DNA of 64,000 bases from Thalassovita sp. (GTDB taxonomy: Bacteria > Pseudomonadota > Alphaproteobacteria > Rhodobacterales > Rhodobacteraceae). The stretch is from positions 1,274,402-1,338,401 of the forward strand of contig CP051233.1 of NCBI GenBank assembly GCA_017792425.1, written 5' to 3'. Made by a program: the position numbers and the translations under genes. Shown piece after piece: positions 1 to 9,111 of the stretch. The notes under the pieces were generated by a model. It was not told the origin of the DNA. It saw only the letters and a program-made list of their open reading frames with translations, and made no database searches. Position 1 is the first letter of the stretch, and every line of letters starts with the position of its first letter.

Positions 1-363
1 GCGGCGGTCGCTGGGATGGTTCACCCCGTCCGTCCACGGAACATCGCCCAGGTCGCGTGGGTTGACGCCGTCCAGCGCGGCGGCGTTCACGCCGTATTCG
101 TTCGGATTGGACCGGCGCTGGTGGTGGGTATAGATGCCGCAGACCGCGCAGAAATAGTGTTTCGCGGTTTTCGTGCCCCATTGGTACAGTGTCAGCCTGT
201 CCGCGCCCCGGACGATGCGGATCCCGTCCAGCGGGGCGGAGACGGCGATGGCGCCGCGGCGGCGGCAGAACGAACAGTCGCAGCGCCGGGCGGTGTTCAG
301 GCCGTCGGACAGGGTCACTTCCATCTCTACAGTGCCGCAATGACAGGTCAGCCGGTGGCTCAT
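1..363 (-). CDS. GFA-family zinc protein (partial)
   Basis: The reading frame opens with ATG at 363 and runs off the left edge, so only about 121 N-terminal residues are present. It begins MSHRLTCHCGTV and then shows CDCSFCRR (about residues 28-35) and CAVCG (about 73-77). These cysteine pairs are the zinc ligands of the glutathione-dependent formaldehyde-activating (GFA/CENP-V) fold. Members are often annotated as formaldehyde-activating, but most have no proven substrate, so I name only the fold. The start codon overlaps the stop of the upstream rhomboid gene as ATGA, which implies translational coupling. The C-terminus cannot be judged. Confidence 0.85.
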   Translation of the reverse strand, partial: MSHRLTCHCGTVEMEVTLSDGLNTARRCDCSFCRRRGAIAVSAPLDGIRIVRGADRLTLYQWGTKTAKHYFCAVCGIYTHHQRRSNPNEYGVNAAALDGVNPRDLGDVPWTDGVNHPSDRR

Positions 364-1109
364 TTGCGGCGCCGTCTGACGATGGGGATCGAGGATTTGG
401 CGAAGTCGTACTTCGCCTCCGGGTGGGGGGGCTGACCGTGGGTGCGGGTCCAGTAGCCCACCCCGCCGCGTTTCAGCCACACCGGCAGGGTCAACGCCAG
501 CCCCACCACGAATCCCCCGGCATGCGCCCAGTAGGCGACCCCGCCGGTGGACGGGTCTGCGGCGCTGCCGGCGAACAACTGCACCGCGAACCACACCCCC
601 AGCATCACGAAAGCCGGGACCGAGAAGATGCGGAAGAACACGATGAAGATGAACAGGATGTCGATCCGGGCGCGCGGGTACAGCAGCAGGTAGCCGCCCA
701 TCACCCCCGCGATCGCGCCGGACGCCCCTACCGTTGGCACCATCGAACCGGGGGCCGAAGCGATATGGGCAAACGCCGCCCCCAGCCCCGAGGCCAGGTA
801 GAACAGCAGGAACCCGAAATGCCCCATCGCGTCTTCCATGTTGTCGCCGAAGATCCACAGGAACAGCATGTTGCCGGCCAGATGCAGGAACCCGCCGTGC
901 AGGAACATCGTGCTCAGCAGGGTTTCATAGCCGTCTCCGGCGGCGATGCGGGCGGGGATCAGCGACCATTGCGCGAAAAAGGCGTTCAGCGCCCGCGGTT
1001 CGTTGAACAGGTCGGCATAGCCCAGGAAAACCACCACGTTCGCCACGATCAGCGCATAGGTGACAAAGGGCCGGGTCAGGGACGGGTTGTGGTCGCGGAT
1101 CGGAAACAT
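360..1109 (-). CDS. Rhomboid family intramembrane serine protease
   Basis: This is a 249-residue integral membrane protein starting MFPIRDHNPS. Rhomboids cleave transmembrane segments of other proteins inside the membrane with a Ser-His dyad. The nucleophile motif GASGAI is present near residue 125, and the partner histidine lies in AHAGGF in a late helix. At least six hydrophobic helices are visible. The frame stays open upstream to 1664, but the ATG at 1109 gives the conserved rhomboid N-terminus and avoids overlapping the opposite-strand TPR gene. The stop overlaps the start of the GFA gene. The substrate is unknown. The basic tail RRRRK faces the cytoplasm or a partner. Confidence 0.9.
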   Translation of the reverse strand: MFPIRDHNPSLTRPFVTYALIVANVVVFLGYADLFNEPRALNAFFAQWSLIPARIAAGDGYETLLSTMFLHGGFLHLAGNMLFLWIFGDNMEDAMGHFGFLLFYLASGLGAAFAHIASAPGSMVPTVGASGAIAGVMGGYLLLYPRARIDILFIFIVFFRIFSVPAFVMLGVWFAVQLFAGSAADPSTGGVAYWAHAGGFVVGLALTLPVWLKRGGVGYWTRTHGQPPHPEAKYDFAKSSIPIVRRRRK

Positions 1110-1196
1110 GGGGGCACGATCCGGGGTTTTCCGTTCCGGGTCAAGCGGCGACCGCTCGCGCCGCTGTGACTTGACCGGATCGGGAAACGTGGCACC

Positions 1197-1745
1197 ATGA
1201 AAGACATGTGGAAACCCCTTGCCATATCGCTTTGGCTGGCCGGGACGGGGGCTTGGGCCTGCCCGTCGCCGCCGGATCATTCGGCCGCGCTGGATGCGCT
1301 GCTGACCCAGGTGCAGGCCGCCGAGTCCGAGACAGAGGGCCGCCTGATCACCAACCGGATGTGGGAATTGTGGGCGACGGCCCCGGATGACGCCGCGCAG
1401 GCGGTGCTGGACAGCGGGCTGCGCAAGCGTGCGTCCTATGATTTCCTGGGCGCGCTGGCCGAGTTCGACAAGCTGGTGGACTATTGTCCCGACTATGCCG
1501 AGGGGTACAACCAGCGCGCTTTCGTCAATTTCATCCGGCAGGACTATGCCGTCGCGCTGGAGGATCTGGACCGCGCGCTGGACCTGTCGCCGCGCCACGT
1601 CGCCGCGATGGCCGGAAAGGCGCTGACCCTGATGGGGCTGGGCCGGATGTACGAAGGTCAGCAAGTGTTGAAACAGGCGCTGGCGCTGAACCCCTGGCTG
1701 CCGGAACGCCGGATGGTGCTGCCACCGCCGGGCAAAGACCTGTAA
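1197..1745 (+). CDS. TPR-repeat protein with signal peptide
   Basis: The 182-residue protein begins with a short basic segment and a hydrophobic core (LAISLWLAGTGAWA), followed by a cysteine just after the likely cleavage site, so it is probably exported to the periplasm. The rest contains at least two tetratricopeptide-type helical pairs, seen at about residues 80-115 and 116-150 (for example YAEGYNQRAFVNF and HVAAMAGKALTLMGLG). TPR modules bind other proteins, and no enzymatic motif is present. It is divergent from the rhomboid gene and is followed by tRNA-Leu. Similar small exported TPR proteins are common in Rhodobacteraceae without an assigned role. Confidence 0.8.
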   Translation: MKDMWKPLAISLWLAGTGAWACPSPPDHSAALDALLTQVQAAESETEGRLITNRMWELWATAPDDAAQAVLDSGLRKRASYDFLGALAEFDKLVDYCPDYAEGYNQRAFVNFIRQDYAVALEDLDRALDLSPRHVAAMAGKALTLMGLGRMYEGQQVLKQALALNPWLPERRMVLPPPGKDL

Positions 1746-1753
1746 GCCGCTGC

Positions 1754-1781
1754 TTTACACCCCCGCGTGATCCGCTATTGT
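1754..1781 (+). promoter_or_regulatory. Candidate promoter of tRNA-Leu
   Basis: TTTACA at 1754-1759 and TATTGT at 1776-1781 are separated by 16 bases and lie 17 bases before the mature tRNA 5' end. The spacing fits a sigma-70 type promoter for the tRNA. This is pattern matching only; no start site has been mapped. Confidence 0.4.
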
Positions 1782-1797
1782 CCGCCGCGCGTGTCAG

Positions 1798-1883
1798 GCG
1801 GGCGTGGTGGAACGGTAGACACAGGAGACTTAAAATCTCTAGGCCGCAAGGCCATGCCGGTTCGAATCCGGCCGCCCGTACCA
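1798..1883 (+). tRNA. tRNA-Leu (anticodon TAA)
   Basis: The 7-bp acceptor stem (gcgggcg with cgcccgt, one G-U pair) spans 1798-1804 and 1873-1879. The anticodon stem-loop ggaga-cttaaaa-tctct places TAA at 1831-1833. A long variable arm, typical of tRNA-Leu, precedes the T arm gccgg-ttcgaat-ccggc. The terminal CCA (1881-1883) is encoded. Length is 86 nt. It decodes UUA and UUG leucine codons, which are rare in a genome this GC-rich. Confidence 0.97.
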
Positions 1884-1935
1884 GAAATGCCTTCGCGAAA
1901 CAGCCAGACGCCCTGACGGGCCGCCGGGCCGCATG

Positions 1936-4782
1936 TCAGGCGGCGGAGTCCAGGCAATCCTCGTGCGCGGGCAGGGTGAAGGTGAACCGTGAACCGATAT
2001 CCGGGGTGCTGCTCAGCTCGATCTTGCCGCCTTGCAGCGTCACCAGGTCACGGCAGATCGACAGGCCCAGCCCGATCCCGCCGTGGCGGCGAGCATTGGT
2101 GTTGTCCACCTGGACAAAGCGATCAAAGATCGTGGCCTGCATGTCGGGCGGGATACCGATGCCGCTGTCCTCGACCACGAATTGCACCTGGCCGCCGTCC
2201 AGTTGGCTGGAAACCCGGATCGTCCCCTGCCGCGAGAACTTGATCGCGTTGCCGACCAGGTTGAACAGGATTTGCCGCAGGCGCACCTCGTCGCACAGGA
2301 CATGGGTGTGCGCCACATCAAAGCACAGCCTCAGGCCCTTTTCTTCGGCCAGCCCCTTCATCTGGTCCACGATCGATTCGATCACCGGGCGGGTTTCCAC
2401 CTTGCGGATGTCCAGCTTGACGGTGTTGGCCTCGATCCGGGCCAGGTCCAGCATGTCGTCGATCAGCACCTGCAACTGCCGGCCCGAAGTCTGCATCTTG
2501 TTCAGGAACCCGCTGATTTCAGCGATCAGCGCCTCTACGCGGGCCTTGGTCAGCGCGTCGTCATTCTGGGCCAGCCGTTGCGCCAGCTCTTTCGCGCTTG
2601 GCAGGACTTGCAGGTTGGACAGGATGGCGCTGTAACCGATGATCGCAGTCAGCGGCGTCCGCAATTCGTGGCTGATCACGCTCAGGAACTGGGTTTTCGC
2701 TTCGTCGGCGCGCTCGGCCTCTTTCAGGGCGGTGTACAGCGGCGTGATGTCCGAGGCCACGCCCCGATAGCCGACGAAGGCCCCGTCCTGGTCAAACACC
2801 GGTTTGCCGCTGGTGCGGATCCACTGGGTCTGATCGTATTGTTCCGAGGTCCGGTAGATGAAATTGCGGAACGGTTCGCGATTCTCCATCGCCGCCAGCA
2901 TGTCTGCACTGTCCTGATCCGGCTCTTGCCGCGCAATCAGCTCGCTTCTGGTTTTGCCCAGCACGGTGGCCGGGTCGATCCCGGTGGACCGCTGGAACCC
3001 GCTGGACAGGAAGGTGAACCGTGACCGGTCGTCCTGTTCCCAGAACCATTCGGACGCGGTATCGGCCACATCGTCGAACCGCCGCTCTGCCGCCTCCTTT
3101 TCCGACAGCACCTGTTTCAGAGAGTCATTGGCGATCTGCAGGTTCTTGTTGCTGCGGTTGAGATCCGAAACATCCGCCCAGATCACGACCATGCCCCCTT
3201 CCGAGGTCGGGTGCGAAAAGCACTTGTAAGCCTCGTCGCCGTCCAGATCCACCTCGAACTCGAACGACCCGCAGCGCAGTCGCGGCGCGATCTCCTGCAG
3301 CGTGGTTTCCGCGCCCCCGTCCACCAGAAAGCGCGGGTTTCCCTGCCACGGGCTGTAGATCAGGTCGTCCAGGTTCAGCACCTCTCCCTTGGGCCGGGGC
3401 CGCCCGCCCTGCAGCAGGGGCAGTTCGTTGTTCAGCACCAGATTCCCGTTGCTGTCGAACAGGCAGAACCCGACCGGCAGGTTGCGGATCGCATCCTTCA
3501 GCCGCTGTTCGGCCAGTTCCGCGCGCTGGCGGCTGACCACCTGGTCGGTGATGTCGATGCGGATGCCGACCCGGCCGCCGTCGGGGGTGGCCTTTTCATA
3601 GATCCGCAGCCACTGGCCGGAATCCACCTTCTGTTCCAGCACGGTGTCGGCCTCGTTATGCGCGGCCAGGCGTTCCTGCAGCCATTGCTCCTCGCGGCCC
3701 TTGGCCTCGGGGTACTGGCCGTGTTCCAGCCCATGGCGCAGGATGTCCCGGAAACGCGCGCCGGGGAAAATCGCCGGGGCGCTCTTGGCATAGATTTCCT
3801 TGTAGCGTTCGTTATGGGCAATCAGCCGACCGCGGTCGTCGAACAGCACGAACCCGTCCGGCAGCACCTGCACCGCCGCCGCCAGCCGGACAGAGTTGCG
3901 CCACGCCACTTCGCGCAGGCGCATGATCTGCCAGGCCATATAGGCCGCGATCAGCCCGGCGGTGATGATGACGATCTGGGAAAACCGCCAGGGTTCCGGT
4001 TGCGCGTTGGCCGCCAGATTGGGGGCGGCGGCGATGGTCCAGCTCGTATTCTCGATCTCAAAGCTTTGGGTGAAATTGTCGCCGTCGAACAGCGCGGCGT
4101 TCCCGGCGATGACCGGGCTGTGCCCTGCCGGCCCGTTATAGCGCACCGCCAGGCTGACCGGGTCAGAGCCGATGTTGCCCACGATATCGCTCAGGAATTT
4201 CTCTCCGTCGATGACGACGGACACCGTGCCCCACAGCATCGGCTTCTTGTCCTTGCCGGCCGGAACGAACACGGGCTGACGGATGATATAGCCGGGAATG
4301 CCCTGCAACAGCTGGATCGGACCGTGGATCGCGGTCTTTCCGGTGCGCTGCGCCTCGGCGACCACCTTGGCCTGTTCGGGCACGTTGCGCAGGTCGCGGC
4401 CCAGCAGCGCCAGGTTCTTCTCGTGGGGGAAAACGCGGGTGATCTGGAAATTCTCGACCGTCGCAATGTCGATCACCGATGGTTCATCCAGCACCATCGT
4501 TGCCGCGAACACAGAAAAATCCTCTTGCGACATGTTCGGGCGCAGGCTGATCGCACTTTTCAACGCCCGCGCCACCTGCAATTTCCGGCCCAGGCTTTCG
4601 GCCAGTTGGTTGGATACGTCCGTCACCGCCCGCGACACCTGCGTCTGGATTTCCGATTGCGCCTCGATTGCATGGATTTTCTGTTCCAGCCCCCAGAATA
4701 CCGCGCTGGCAGTCAGGATCGCGATGGCGATCAGACCAGAGGTCAGCCTGTGACTGCGAGAGAAGGATAGGTTCTGCTGCAT
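1936..4782 (-). CDS. CHASE/multi-PAS sensor histidine kinase
   Basis: The 948-residue protein has a first membrane helix near residues 14-36, an extracytoplasmic region of about 220 residues resembling a CHASE sensor domain, and a second helix near 268-288. Two or three PAS-like domains follow (about 300-680). The kinase core has a HisKA domain with the phospho-acceptor in SHELRTPL at His705 and an HATPase_c domain with GNAIKF, DSGIGIP and GIGLGLSI boxes. No receiver domain follows, so it is not a hybrid kinase. No response regulator gene is adjacent, making it an orphan whose partner and ligand cannot be named. It converges on tRNA-Leu. Confidence 0.92.
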   Translation of the reverse strand: MQQNLSFSRSHRLTSGLIAIAILTASAVFWGLEQKIHAIEAQSEIQTQVSRAVTDVSNQLAESLGRKLQVARALKSAISLRPNMSQEDFSVFAATMVLDEPSVIDIATVENFQITRVFPHEKNLALLGRDLRNVPEQAKVVAEAQRTGKTAIHGPIQLLQGIPGYIIRQPVFVPAGKDKKPMLWGTVSVVIDGEKFLSDIVGNIGSDPVSLAVRYNGPAGHSPVIAGNAALFDGDNFTQSFEIENTSWTIAAAPNLAANAQPEPWRFSQIVIITAGLIAAYMAWQIMRLREVAWRNSVRLAAAVQVLPDGFVLFDDRGRLIAHNERYKEIYAKSAPAIFPGARFRDILRHGLEHGQYPEAKGREEQWLQERLAAHNEADTVLEQKVDSGQWLRIYEKATPDGGRVGIRIDITDQVVSRQRAELAEQRLKDAIRNLPVGFCLFDSNGNLVLNNELPLLQGGRPRPKGEVLNLDDLIYSPWQGNPRFLVDGGAETTLQEIAPRLRCGSFEFEVDLDGDEAYKCFSHPTSEGGMVVIWADVSDLNRSNKNLQIANDSLKQVLSEKEAAERRFDDVADTASEWFWEQDDRSRFTFLSSGFQRSTGIDPATVLGKTRSELIARQEPDQDSADMLAAMENREPFRNFIYRTSEQYDQTQWIRTSGKPVFDQDGAFVGYRGVASDITPLYTALKEAERADEAKTQFLSVISHELRTPLTAIIGYSAILSNLQVLPSAKELAQRLAQNDDALTKARVEALIAEISGFLNKMQTSGRQLQVLIDDMLDLARIEANTVKLDIRKVETRPVIESIVDQMKGLAEEKGLRLCFDVAHTHVLCDEVRLRQILFNLVGNAIKFSRQGTIRVSSQLDGGQVQFVVEDSGIGIPPDMQATIFDRFVQVDNTNARRHGGIGLGLSICRDLVTLQGGKIELSSTPDIGSRFTFTLPAHEDCLDSAA

Positions 4783-5267
4783 GATCCTGTGTCAGGGCCT
4801 GTTCTTTCCGGGGTGACGCGCCCCCACAGCCATAGGGTGTGCGACATGGGTGGGGTTTTCGCACGCAATGATGGTGACAATGAGGCGCAGGGGCAGGAAA
4901 CCGGCGGGGGTGGAAAAAACACGCAGCCCGGCGGGTGGTGAAATGTCTGACGATTTTGTCGGATGCGGTCTTGAACGACTCGCCCGGATATGATCGTCTG
5001 ACGATCATTGCCGGACCGGCGCGGGCCTGTGGGGATGGGTCCGCCGGTTCGCGGCCGACGGAAAGGGAGCATGTCGCAGGCCCGGCGCGCGAGGGGCGCA
5101 GCCTGCCGCGATTGCGTGGGTTTCCGGTTGGCGCGGGGACCACCGGTCCGGCAGCCACCTTTGTCAGGCGGTTGGGGCGAAAGGGGAGGCGTCAGAATCG
5201 TACGGTTCACGCCTTGAACCGTACGGCTTGACAGGTTTCCGAACCATGAACCCGGCGTGCGTCCCGG
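4783..5267. other. Non-coding gap between dtd and histidine kinase
   Basis: This 485-base stretch lies downstream of dtd and upstream of the kinase gene on the minus strand. It presumably carries the kinase promoter. Several open frames cross it on both strands, but none shows a recognisable domain, a good ribosome site or plausible composition. The only structured element seen is the 40-bp palindromic repeat at 5195-5234. Confidence 0.6.
5195..5234 (-). repeat. 40-bp dispersed palindromic element, copy 1
   Basis: A perfect 11-bp inverted repeat, CGTACGGTTCA (5199-5209) and TGAACCGTACG (5215-5225), is separated by 5 bases and flanked by GAATCG and CTTGACAG. Read on the minus strand, the 40 bases match the element at 43887-43926 at 35 of 40 positions. 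It could be a repetitive extragenic palindrome or a dyad operator of TetR type. It sits just beyond the dtd stop codon. Confidence 0.7.
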
Positions 5268-5705
5268 TCAGGTTTCCATCCAGATCGTGACCGGCCCGTC
5301 ATTCAGCAGGGACACGGCCATATCGGCGCCGAACTCTCCGGTTTCAACGGGAATATCATGTGATTCCAGTTGTTTGGCAAAGTATTCATACAGCCGCTTA
5401 CCTTCGTCCGGGGCGGCGGCGGTGGAAAAGCCGGGGCGGTTTCCGCGCGAGGTGTCCGCCGCCAGCGTGAACTGGCTGACCACCAGGGCAGAGCCGCCGA
5501 TGTCCCGGACAGACAGGTTCATCTTTCCAAGATTATCCTTGAATATCCGCAGCTTAGATATTTTCGCCGCCAGATGATCCGCTTGCGCGTTGGTGTCGCC
5601 CTCCATCGCGCACACCAGGATCAGCAGCCCCGGCCCGGTTTGCCCGATCGTTTTTCCGTCCACCTCTACCGCAGCATGGCGGACCCGTTGCAAAAGCGCG
5701 CGCAT
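5268..5705 (-). CDS. dtd: D-aminoacyl-tRNA deacylase
   Basis: The 145-residue protein hydrolyses D-amino acids mischarged onto tRNA, protecting translation. It begins MRALLQRVRHAAVEVDG, the usual Dtd N-terminus, and carries the SQFTLAAD motif (about residues 78-85) and NDGPVTI near the C-terminus, which together form the active site. Length matches the family. The open frame extends upstream, but GGAGG lies five bases before the ATG at 5705, fixing the start. It is probably a separate unit from the nitroreductase 86 bases upstream. Confidence 0.95.
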   Translation of the reverse strand: MRALLQRVRHAAVEVDGKTIGQTGPGLLILVCAMEGDTNAQADHLAAKISKLRIFKDNLGKMNLSVRDIGGSALVVSQFTLAADTSRGNRPGFSTAAAPDEGKRLYEYFAKQLESHDIPVETGEFGADMAVSLLNDGPVTIWMET

Positions 5706-5791
5706 TCGTTTCCTCCAAAAAAATTCTGTTCTTTTTACCCGCGCCCGCAGCAATGGTGTTGTGCGGTGGAAAGCGGTTTTATATCAATGGT

Positions 5792-6475
5792 CTAAGTGGT
5801 TGTTCCGCGCCAGTCGATGACCTCTGACATATCCGCGCGTTCGGTGCGAAACTGGTTGGCGGGGTGTGTCTTGTCCTCATACCCGAAGGAAATCGCGCAC
5901 AGGATGGTGCGATGTTCGGGAATGTTGAAGAACGCCCTGACCGTCGGCCCAAACGCCGCCACAGCCGCCTGCGGAATAGCCCCCACCCCAGCCGCCTCCG
6001 CCGCAATTGTGAAGGCTGCGATGAAGCCGCCGCAATCCATCACGCCATAGGGGCCAAGGTCCGCCTCAGAGGTCACGATGGCCACATGTGGGGCGCCGAA
6101 TAACTTGTAATTTTCCAACATTTGCCGGCCTGAAGCCACGCGATCACCCAATTTTATCCCCACAGAATCGTACAATTGTAGCCCGCAGGCGCGGCGACGA
6201 TCCTGATAGACGCCTTCGTAGCGTTTGGGCCATTCCATGTCCGGTTTTGCCTGCTGACTGGTCGCTGCGGCATAGATTGCAGTGCGGAATCTTTCGGTTT
6301 CCTTGCCGCTGGTCACGATCAGTTGCCAGGGTTGCGAGTTGCACCAGTTGGGCACGCGCGACGCGGCGCGGGTGATTCGCTCTACCACTTCCTGCGGCAC
6401 TGGATCGGGGCGGAACCCCCGGCACGAATGTCGTCGGTGCATCAGGGCGTCGAACGCCTCGAAGTCTTGGTTCAT
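5792..6475 (-). CDS. Nitroreductase-family FMN oxidoreductase
   Basis: The 227-residue protein has the nitroreductase N-terminal pattern MHRRHSCRGFRPDPVP followed by ASRVPNWCNSQPWQ, which contact FMN. It also has the later GAIPQAAVAAFG segment. Members reduce nitro compounds, quinones or flavins with NAD(P)H. The substrate is not predictable here. The frame extends to 6592, but the family N-terminus starts at the ATG at 6475. It follows the zinc-ribbon gene by 19 bases and is probably the last gene of the TelA-SPFH operon, which would tie it to the same stress response. Confidence 0.88.
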   Translation of the reverse strand: MNQDFEAFDALMHRRHSCRGFRPDPVPQEVVERITRAASRVPNWCNSQPWQLIVTSGKETERFRTAIYAAATSQQAKPDMEWPKRYEGVYQDRRRACGLQLYDSVGIKLGDRVASGRQMLENYKLFGAPHVAIVTSEADLGPYGVMDCGGFIAAFTIAAEAAGVGAIPQAAVAAFGPTVRAFFNIPEHRTILCAISFGYEDKTHPANQFRTERADMSEVIDWRGTTT

Positions 6476-6494
6476 GTCTGGGCCCCCGGACAAA

Positions 6495-7589
6495 TCACTG
6501 ATTTTGAGCGATAAAGTATCCAGCAATTCCGGCCACGACCAGCCCCAGCACGACAGCGAACGCGATTTTCCATGCCGACCATGGGCGTTCACCCTGCACC
6601 CGCCCGGTCTGGCCGTTCACTACGAAGCGATAGGTCTTGCCCCGGTACTTGTACGCCGCCAGCCAGACCGGCAGCAGGATATGCTTGAATGTGACATCAC
6701 TGATCGTGGTCTGGATGTCGTGGATGCGCTGCTGGTCGCCGCCGATGTCAAATCGCACGTCGCGTTCGATCACCCGGTTCATTTTTTCTCTTGCCAGATC
6801 AAAGCCTTCGTCCAGATCCACCGCATAGCCCTCGGCCCGGAACCCGGCCAGGAATTGCGGCTGATAGGGGGCCAGTGCGGACAGATCCCACGGTTCCAGC
6901 GCGTCTGTGTACCGCTTTGGCAGGCTGCGTGAGGCCAGCACCAGCACATCGTCAAAGAACCTTGCGACGTGACCGGATCGCGGGGTCCAGCGGACCTTGG
7001 CCACGGTTTGCTGCACAGGTTTGCCTTCGCGCATCACCGTGCGGGTTTCATGGTAAACGGTGCCGCGTTCGCCATGATAGCGGGATTTGGTATCGGCATC
7101 GAAGGTCCAGTAGGGGACATAGATACCATCCATCCGCCGCCCCTTACGGGCATATTCCTGCAACCCGCCCGGCGCGAACCACAGCCGACCCAGCCAGTCC
7201 GTCATTGCCGCACGCGCCTGTTTTTCGGATAGGACAAAGGGCAGCACGCCGCGTGGTTTGATATGCCGGTGCGTGCCGGTGCCGGTCACGACAGGTGTCG
7301 CGCAAAACGGGCACTCCAGTGCGTGGGTGGTTTCGTGAAATTCGACCTGTGCGCCGCAGTTGGGGCATTTGGTGACGCGGGTTTCCTCTGTTTCCTGTGC
7401 GGGCAGCAGATCATTCAGCGCCTTCTGGAAATCCAGTTCCTTTATTGCGCCGTCCTGCCACGGGCCTCTGTCGATGGCGGGTTCGGTGTGGCCGCAATGA
7501 TCGCAGACCAGTTGCGCTGCGCCGGGATCAAAGCGCAGGTCCGCGCCACATTGATCGCAGGGAAAGCGGTGTTCCGCGTCATCCGCCAT
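6495..7589 (-). CDS. Zinc-ribbon membrane protein (YdjG-like)
   Basis: The 364-residue protein (start MADDAEHRF) has two N-terminal zinc ribbons, CDQCG...CDHCG and CPNCG...CPFC, within the first 100 residues. A central domain rich in aromatic residues (YVPYWTFDADT) follows, and a single transmembrane helix sits close to the C-terminus (about 338-358). Such proteins are often labelled as primosomal protein N' superfamily, but no helicase motif is present. The arrangement resembles YdjG of the B. subtilis pspA-ydjGHI operon, which also pairs it with an SPFH protein (YdjI). It overlaps the upstream NTF2-like gene by 11 bases. An alternative ATG lies at 7610. Confidence 0.82.
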   Translation of the reverse strand: MADDAEHRFPCDQCGADLRFDPGAAQLVCDHCGHTEPAIDRGPWQDGAIKELDFQKALNDLLPAQETEETRVTKCPNCGAQVEFHETTHALECPFCATPVVTGTGTHRHIKPRGVLPFVLSEKQARAAMTDWLGRLWFAPGGLQEYARKGRRMDGIYVPYWTFDADTKSRYHGERGTVYHETRTVMREGKPVQQTVAKVRWTPRSGHVARFFDDVLVLASRSLPKRYTDALEPWDLSALAPYQPQFLAGFRAEGYAVDLDEGFDLAREKMNRVIERDVRFDIGGDQQRIHDIQTTISDVTFKHILLPVWLAAYKYRGKTYRFVVNGQTGRVQGERPWSAWKIAFAVVLGLVVAGIAGYFIAQNQ

Positions 7590-7959
7590 GTTTGTCCCCG
7601 GCGTGTTCAAAGCTGACGACCTGCGCGATTTGATCTGCTGCAGCAGAGGTGAAGCGAACCACGTGACAGAACAGCCGTGTTCCTTCGCCCGCGCGTGTCA
7701 GCACCCCGGATGCGGTGCCCGCCTTGCCGTGGCTGACCACCTGATCGACATGGATGGTTTGGCAGGGGGAGACAGCAGCGCGGGCGGCCAAAATCGCCGC
7801 GCGACCGGAAACGGCCCCGCCGGCCCGATCCCAGACCGCGCCTTCGGACAGGACAGTTTCCGGCAGATCCACGGCCCCCAACAAGCCCAGTGCGATTTCC
7901 TCTACCAGACTGTTTTTCAACGATTTACCGCAGTCCGCGCCGCGTGTCACCTGAACCAT
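7579..7959 (-). CDS. NTF2/SnoaL-like small protein
   Basis: This 126-residue protein has no signal peptide or membrane helix. Its pattern, with GRAAILAARAA, TIHVDQVVSHGKAGTASGVL and LFCHVVRFTSA, is the beta-sheet half of an NTF2/SnoaL-like fold. Many such proteins are small ligand-binding or dimerisation modules. It sits three bases after the SPFH gene and overlaps the zinc-ribbon gene, so it is translated as part of the stress operon. The fold call is by eye and moderate. No active-site residues can be assigned. Confidence 0.7.
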   Translation of the reverse strand: MVQVTRGADCGKSLKNSLVEEIALGLLGAVDLPETVLSEGAVWDRAGGAVSGRAAILAARAAVSPCQTIHVDQVVSHGKAGTASGVLTRAGEGTRLFCHVVRFTSAAADQIAQVVSFEHAGDKHGG

Positions 7960-7962
7960 CGC

Positions 7963-9093
7963 TTAGCCTGCAGGGGGTGGTGGCGGGGGCAGGATGGTGA
8001 ACAGTTGTGCCAGTTCCTGCACGTCCTCGGCCCGCTTCCAGCCGTCTTGTCCCGCAGTCCAGACAAAGGTTTCGCGGGTCAGGCTGCCCTCCGAGGCCAT
8101 GCGCCCCATCGTGGCGCGCGAAAAAGGCCCCTGCGTCTGTCCGTCCACGGCAATATGCCAGACCTTTTCCACCGGCGGGGGCGGCGGCGCGGTGGGCGCG
8201 GCCTGCGCAGGCGCAGTCGCCGAACGGGCGCCCCACGGGCCCTGATTGGCCATCTGTTGCGCCATCGCCATGCCCATGCCCATGCCCATCCCCAGGCCAG
8301 CGCCCATGCCGCTGCCGGGAGTCTTGGCGGCGGCAGTCATGGCCTCGGCCGCGGAATACTGGGTGAACTTGCCCAGATCGCCCGCCAGCCCCATCGAGGT
8401 CCGCTTGTCCAGCGCCTCTTCCACCGCTGGGGGCAGGCTGATGTTCTCTATGTAGAGTTCCGGTACCGACAGCCCGTAGTCCGCCAACGTGCCAGAGATT
8501 TCCGCCGCGATCAGTTTGCCCAGATCGGCGGTGTTCGCAGCCATGTCCAGCACCGGGATGCCCGATCCGGCGATCACGCGGGAAAATTCCTGCACGATGA
8601 TGTTGCGGATCTGAAAACTGATCTCGTCCATGGTGAATTCGCCGTCGGTGCCGACGATCTCGGTCAGGAATTTCGCCGGGTCGGCGACGCGGACGGAATA
8701 GGTGCCGAAGGCGCGCAACCTGACGGGGCCGAATTCCGGGTCACGGCAGATGATCGGGTTCTTGGTGCCCCATTTCAGGTCATTGAACCGGGTGGTGTTG
8801 ACGAAGTAGATTTCCGACTTGAATGGCGATTTGAAGCCGTGATCCCAGTGGTTCAGCGTCGTCAGCACAGGCATGTTGTTGGTTTCCAACATGTACAGGC
8901 CGGGGGTGAACACGTCGGCCAATTGCCCCTCGTGGACAAAAACAGCGGCCTGTCCTTCGCGCACGGTCAGTTTCGCGCCGTACTTGATTTCATGGCCTTC
9001 GCGTTCGAAGCGCCAGACCATCGTATCGCGGGTGTCATCTGTCCAATGGATGACGTCTATGAATTCTCCGGTCAGAAAGTCGAAAATACCCAT
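7963..9093 (-). CDS. SPFH (band 7) protein with C-terminal GYF_2 domain
   Basis: The 376-residue protein starts MGIFDFLTGEFIDVI. Residues of about 30-240 form an SPFH/band-7 domain of the YdjI type, without an N-terminal membrane anchor. A low-complexity Gly/Met segment (GMGAGLGMGMGMGM, about 262-275) and an Ala/Pro linker follow. The C-terminal domain (about 313-365, KVWHIAVDGQTQGPFS) is a GYF_2/DUF4339 peptide-binding module. SPFH proteins assemble into membrane-associated scaffolds. In B. subtilis YdjI recruits PspA to stressed membranes, and a comparable scaffold role is inferred here from its TelA and zinc-ribbon neighbours. Confidence 0.9.
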   Translation of the reverse strand: MGIFDFLTGEFIDVIHWTDDTRDTMVWRFEREGHEIKYGAKLTVREGQAAVFVHEGQLADVFTPGLYMLETNNMPVLTTLNHWDHGFKSPFKSEIYFVNTTRFNDLKWGTKNPIICRDPEFGPVRLRAFGTYSVRVADPAKFLTEIVGTDGEFTMDEISFQIRNIIVQEFSRVIAGSGIPVLDMAANTADLGKLIAAEISGTLADYGLSVPELYIENISLPPAVEEALDKRTSMGLAGDLGKFTQYSAAEAMTAAAKTPGSGMGAGLGMGMGMGMAMAQQMANQGPWGARSATAPAQAAPTAPPPPPVEKVWHIAVDGQTQGPFSRATMGRMASEGSLTRETFVWTAGQDGWKRAEDVQELAQLFTILPPPPPPAG

Positions 9094-9111
9094 GGTTCGG
9101 GCCTCCTTGGT

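Noticed and set aside
1936..4782. Hybrid kinase with a receiver domain
   Set aside because: The protein ends right after the HATPase domain, and no receiver motif is present.
6495..7589. Primosomal protein N' helicase
   Set aside because: Only the zinc ribbons recall PriA. No Walker or helicase motif exists, and a C-terminal membrane helix argues against it.
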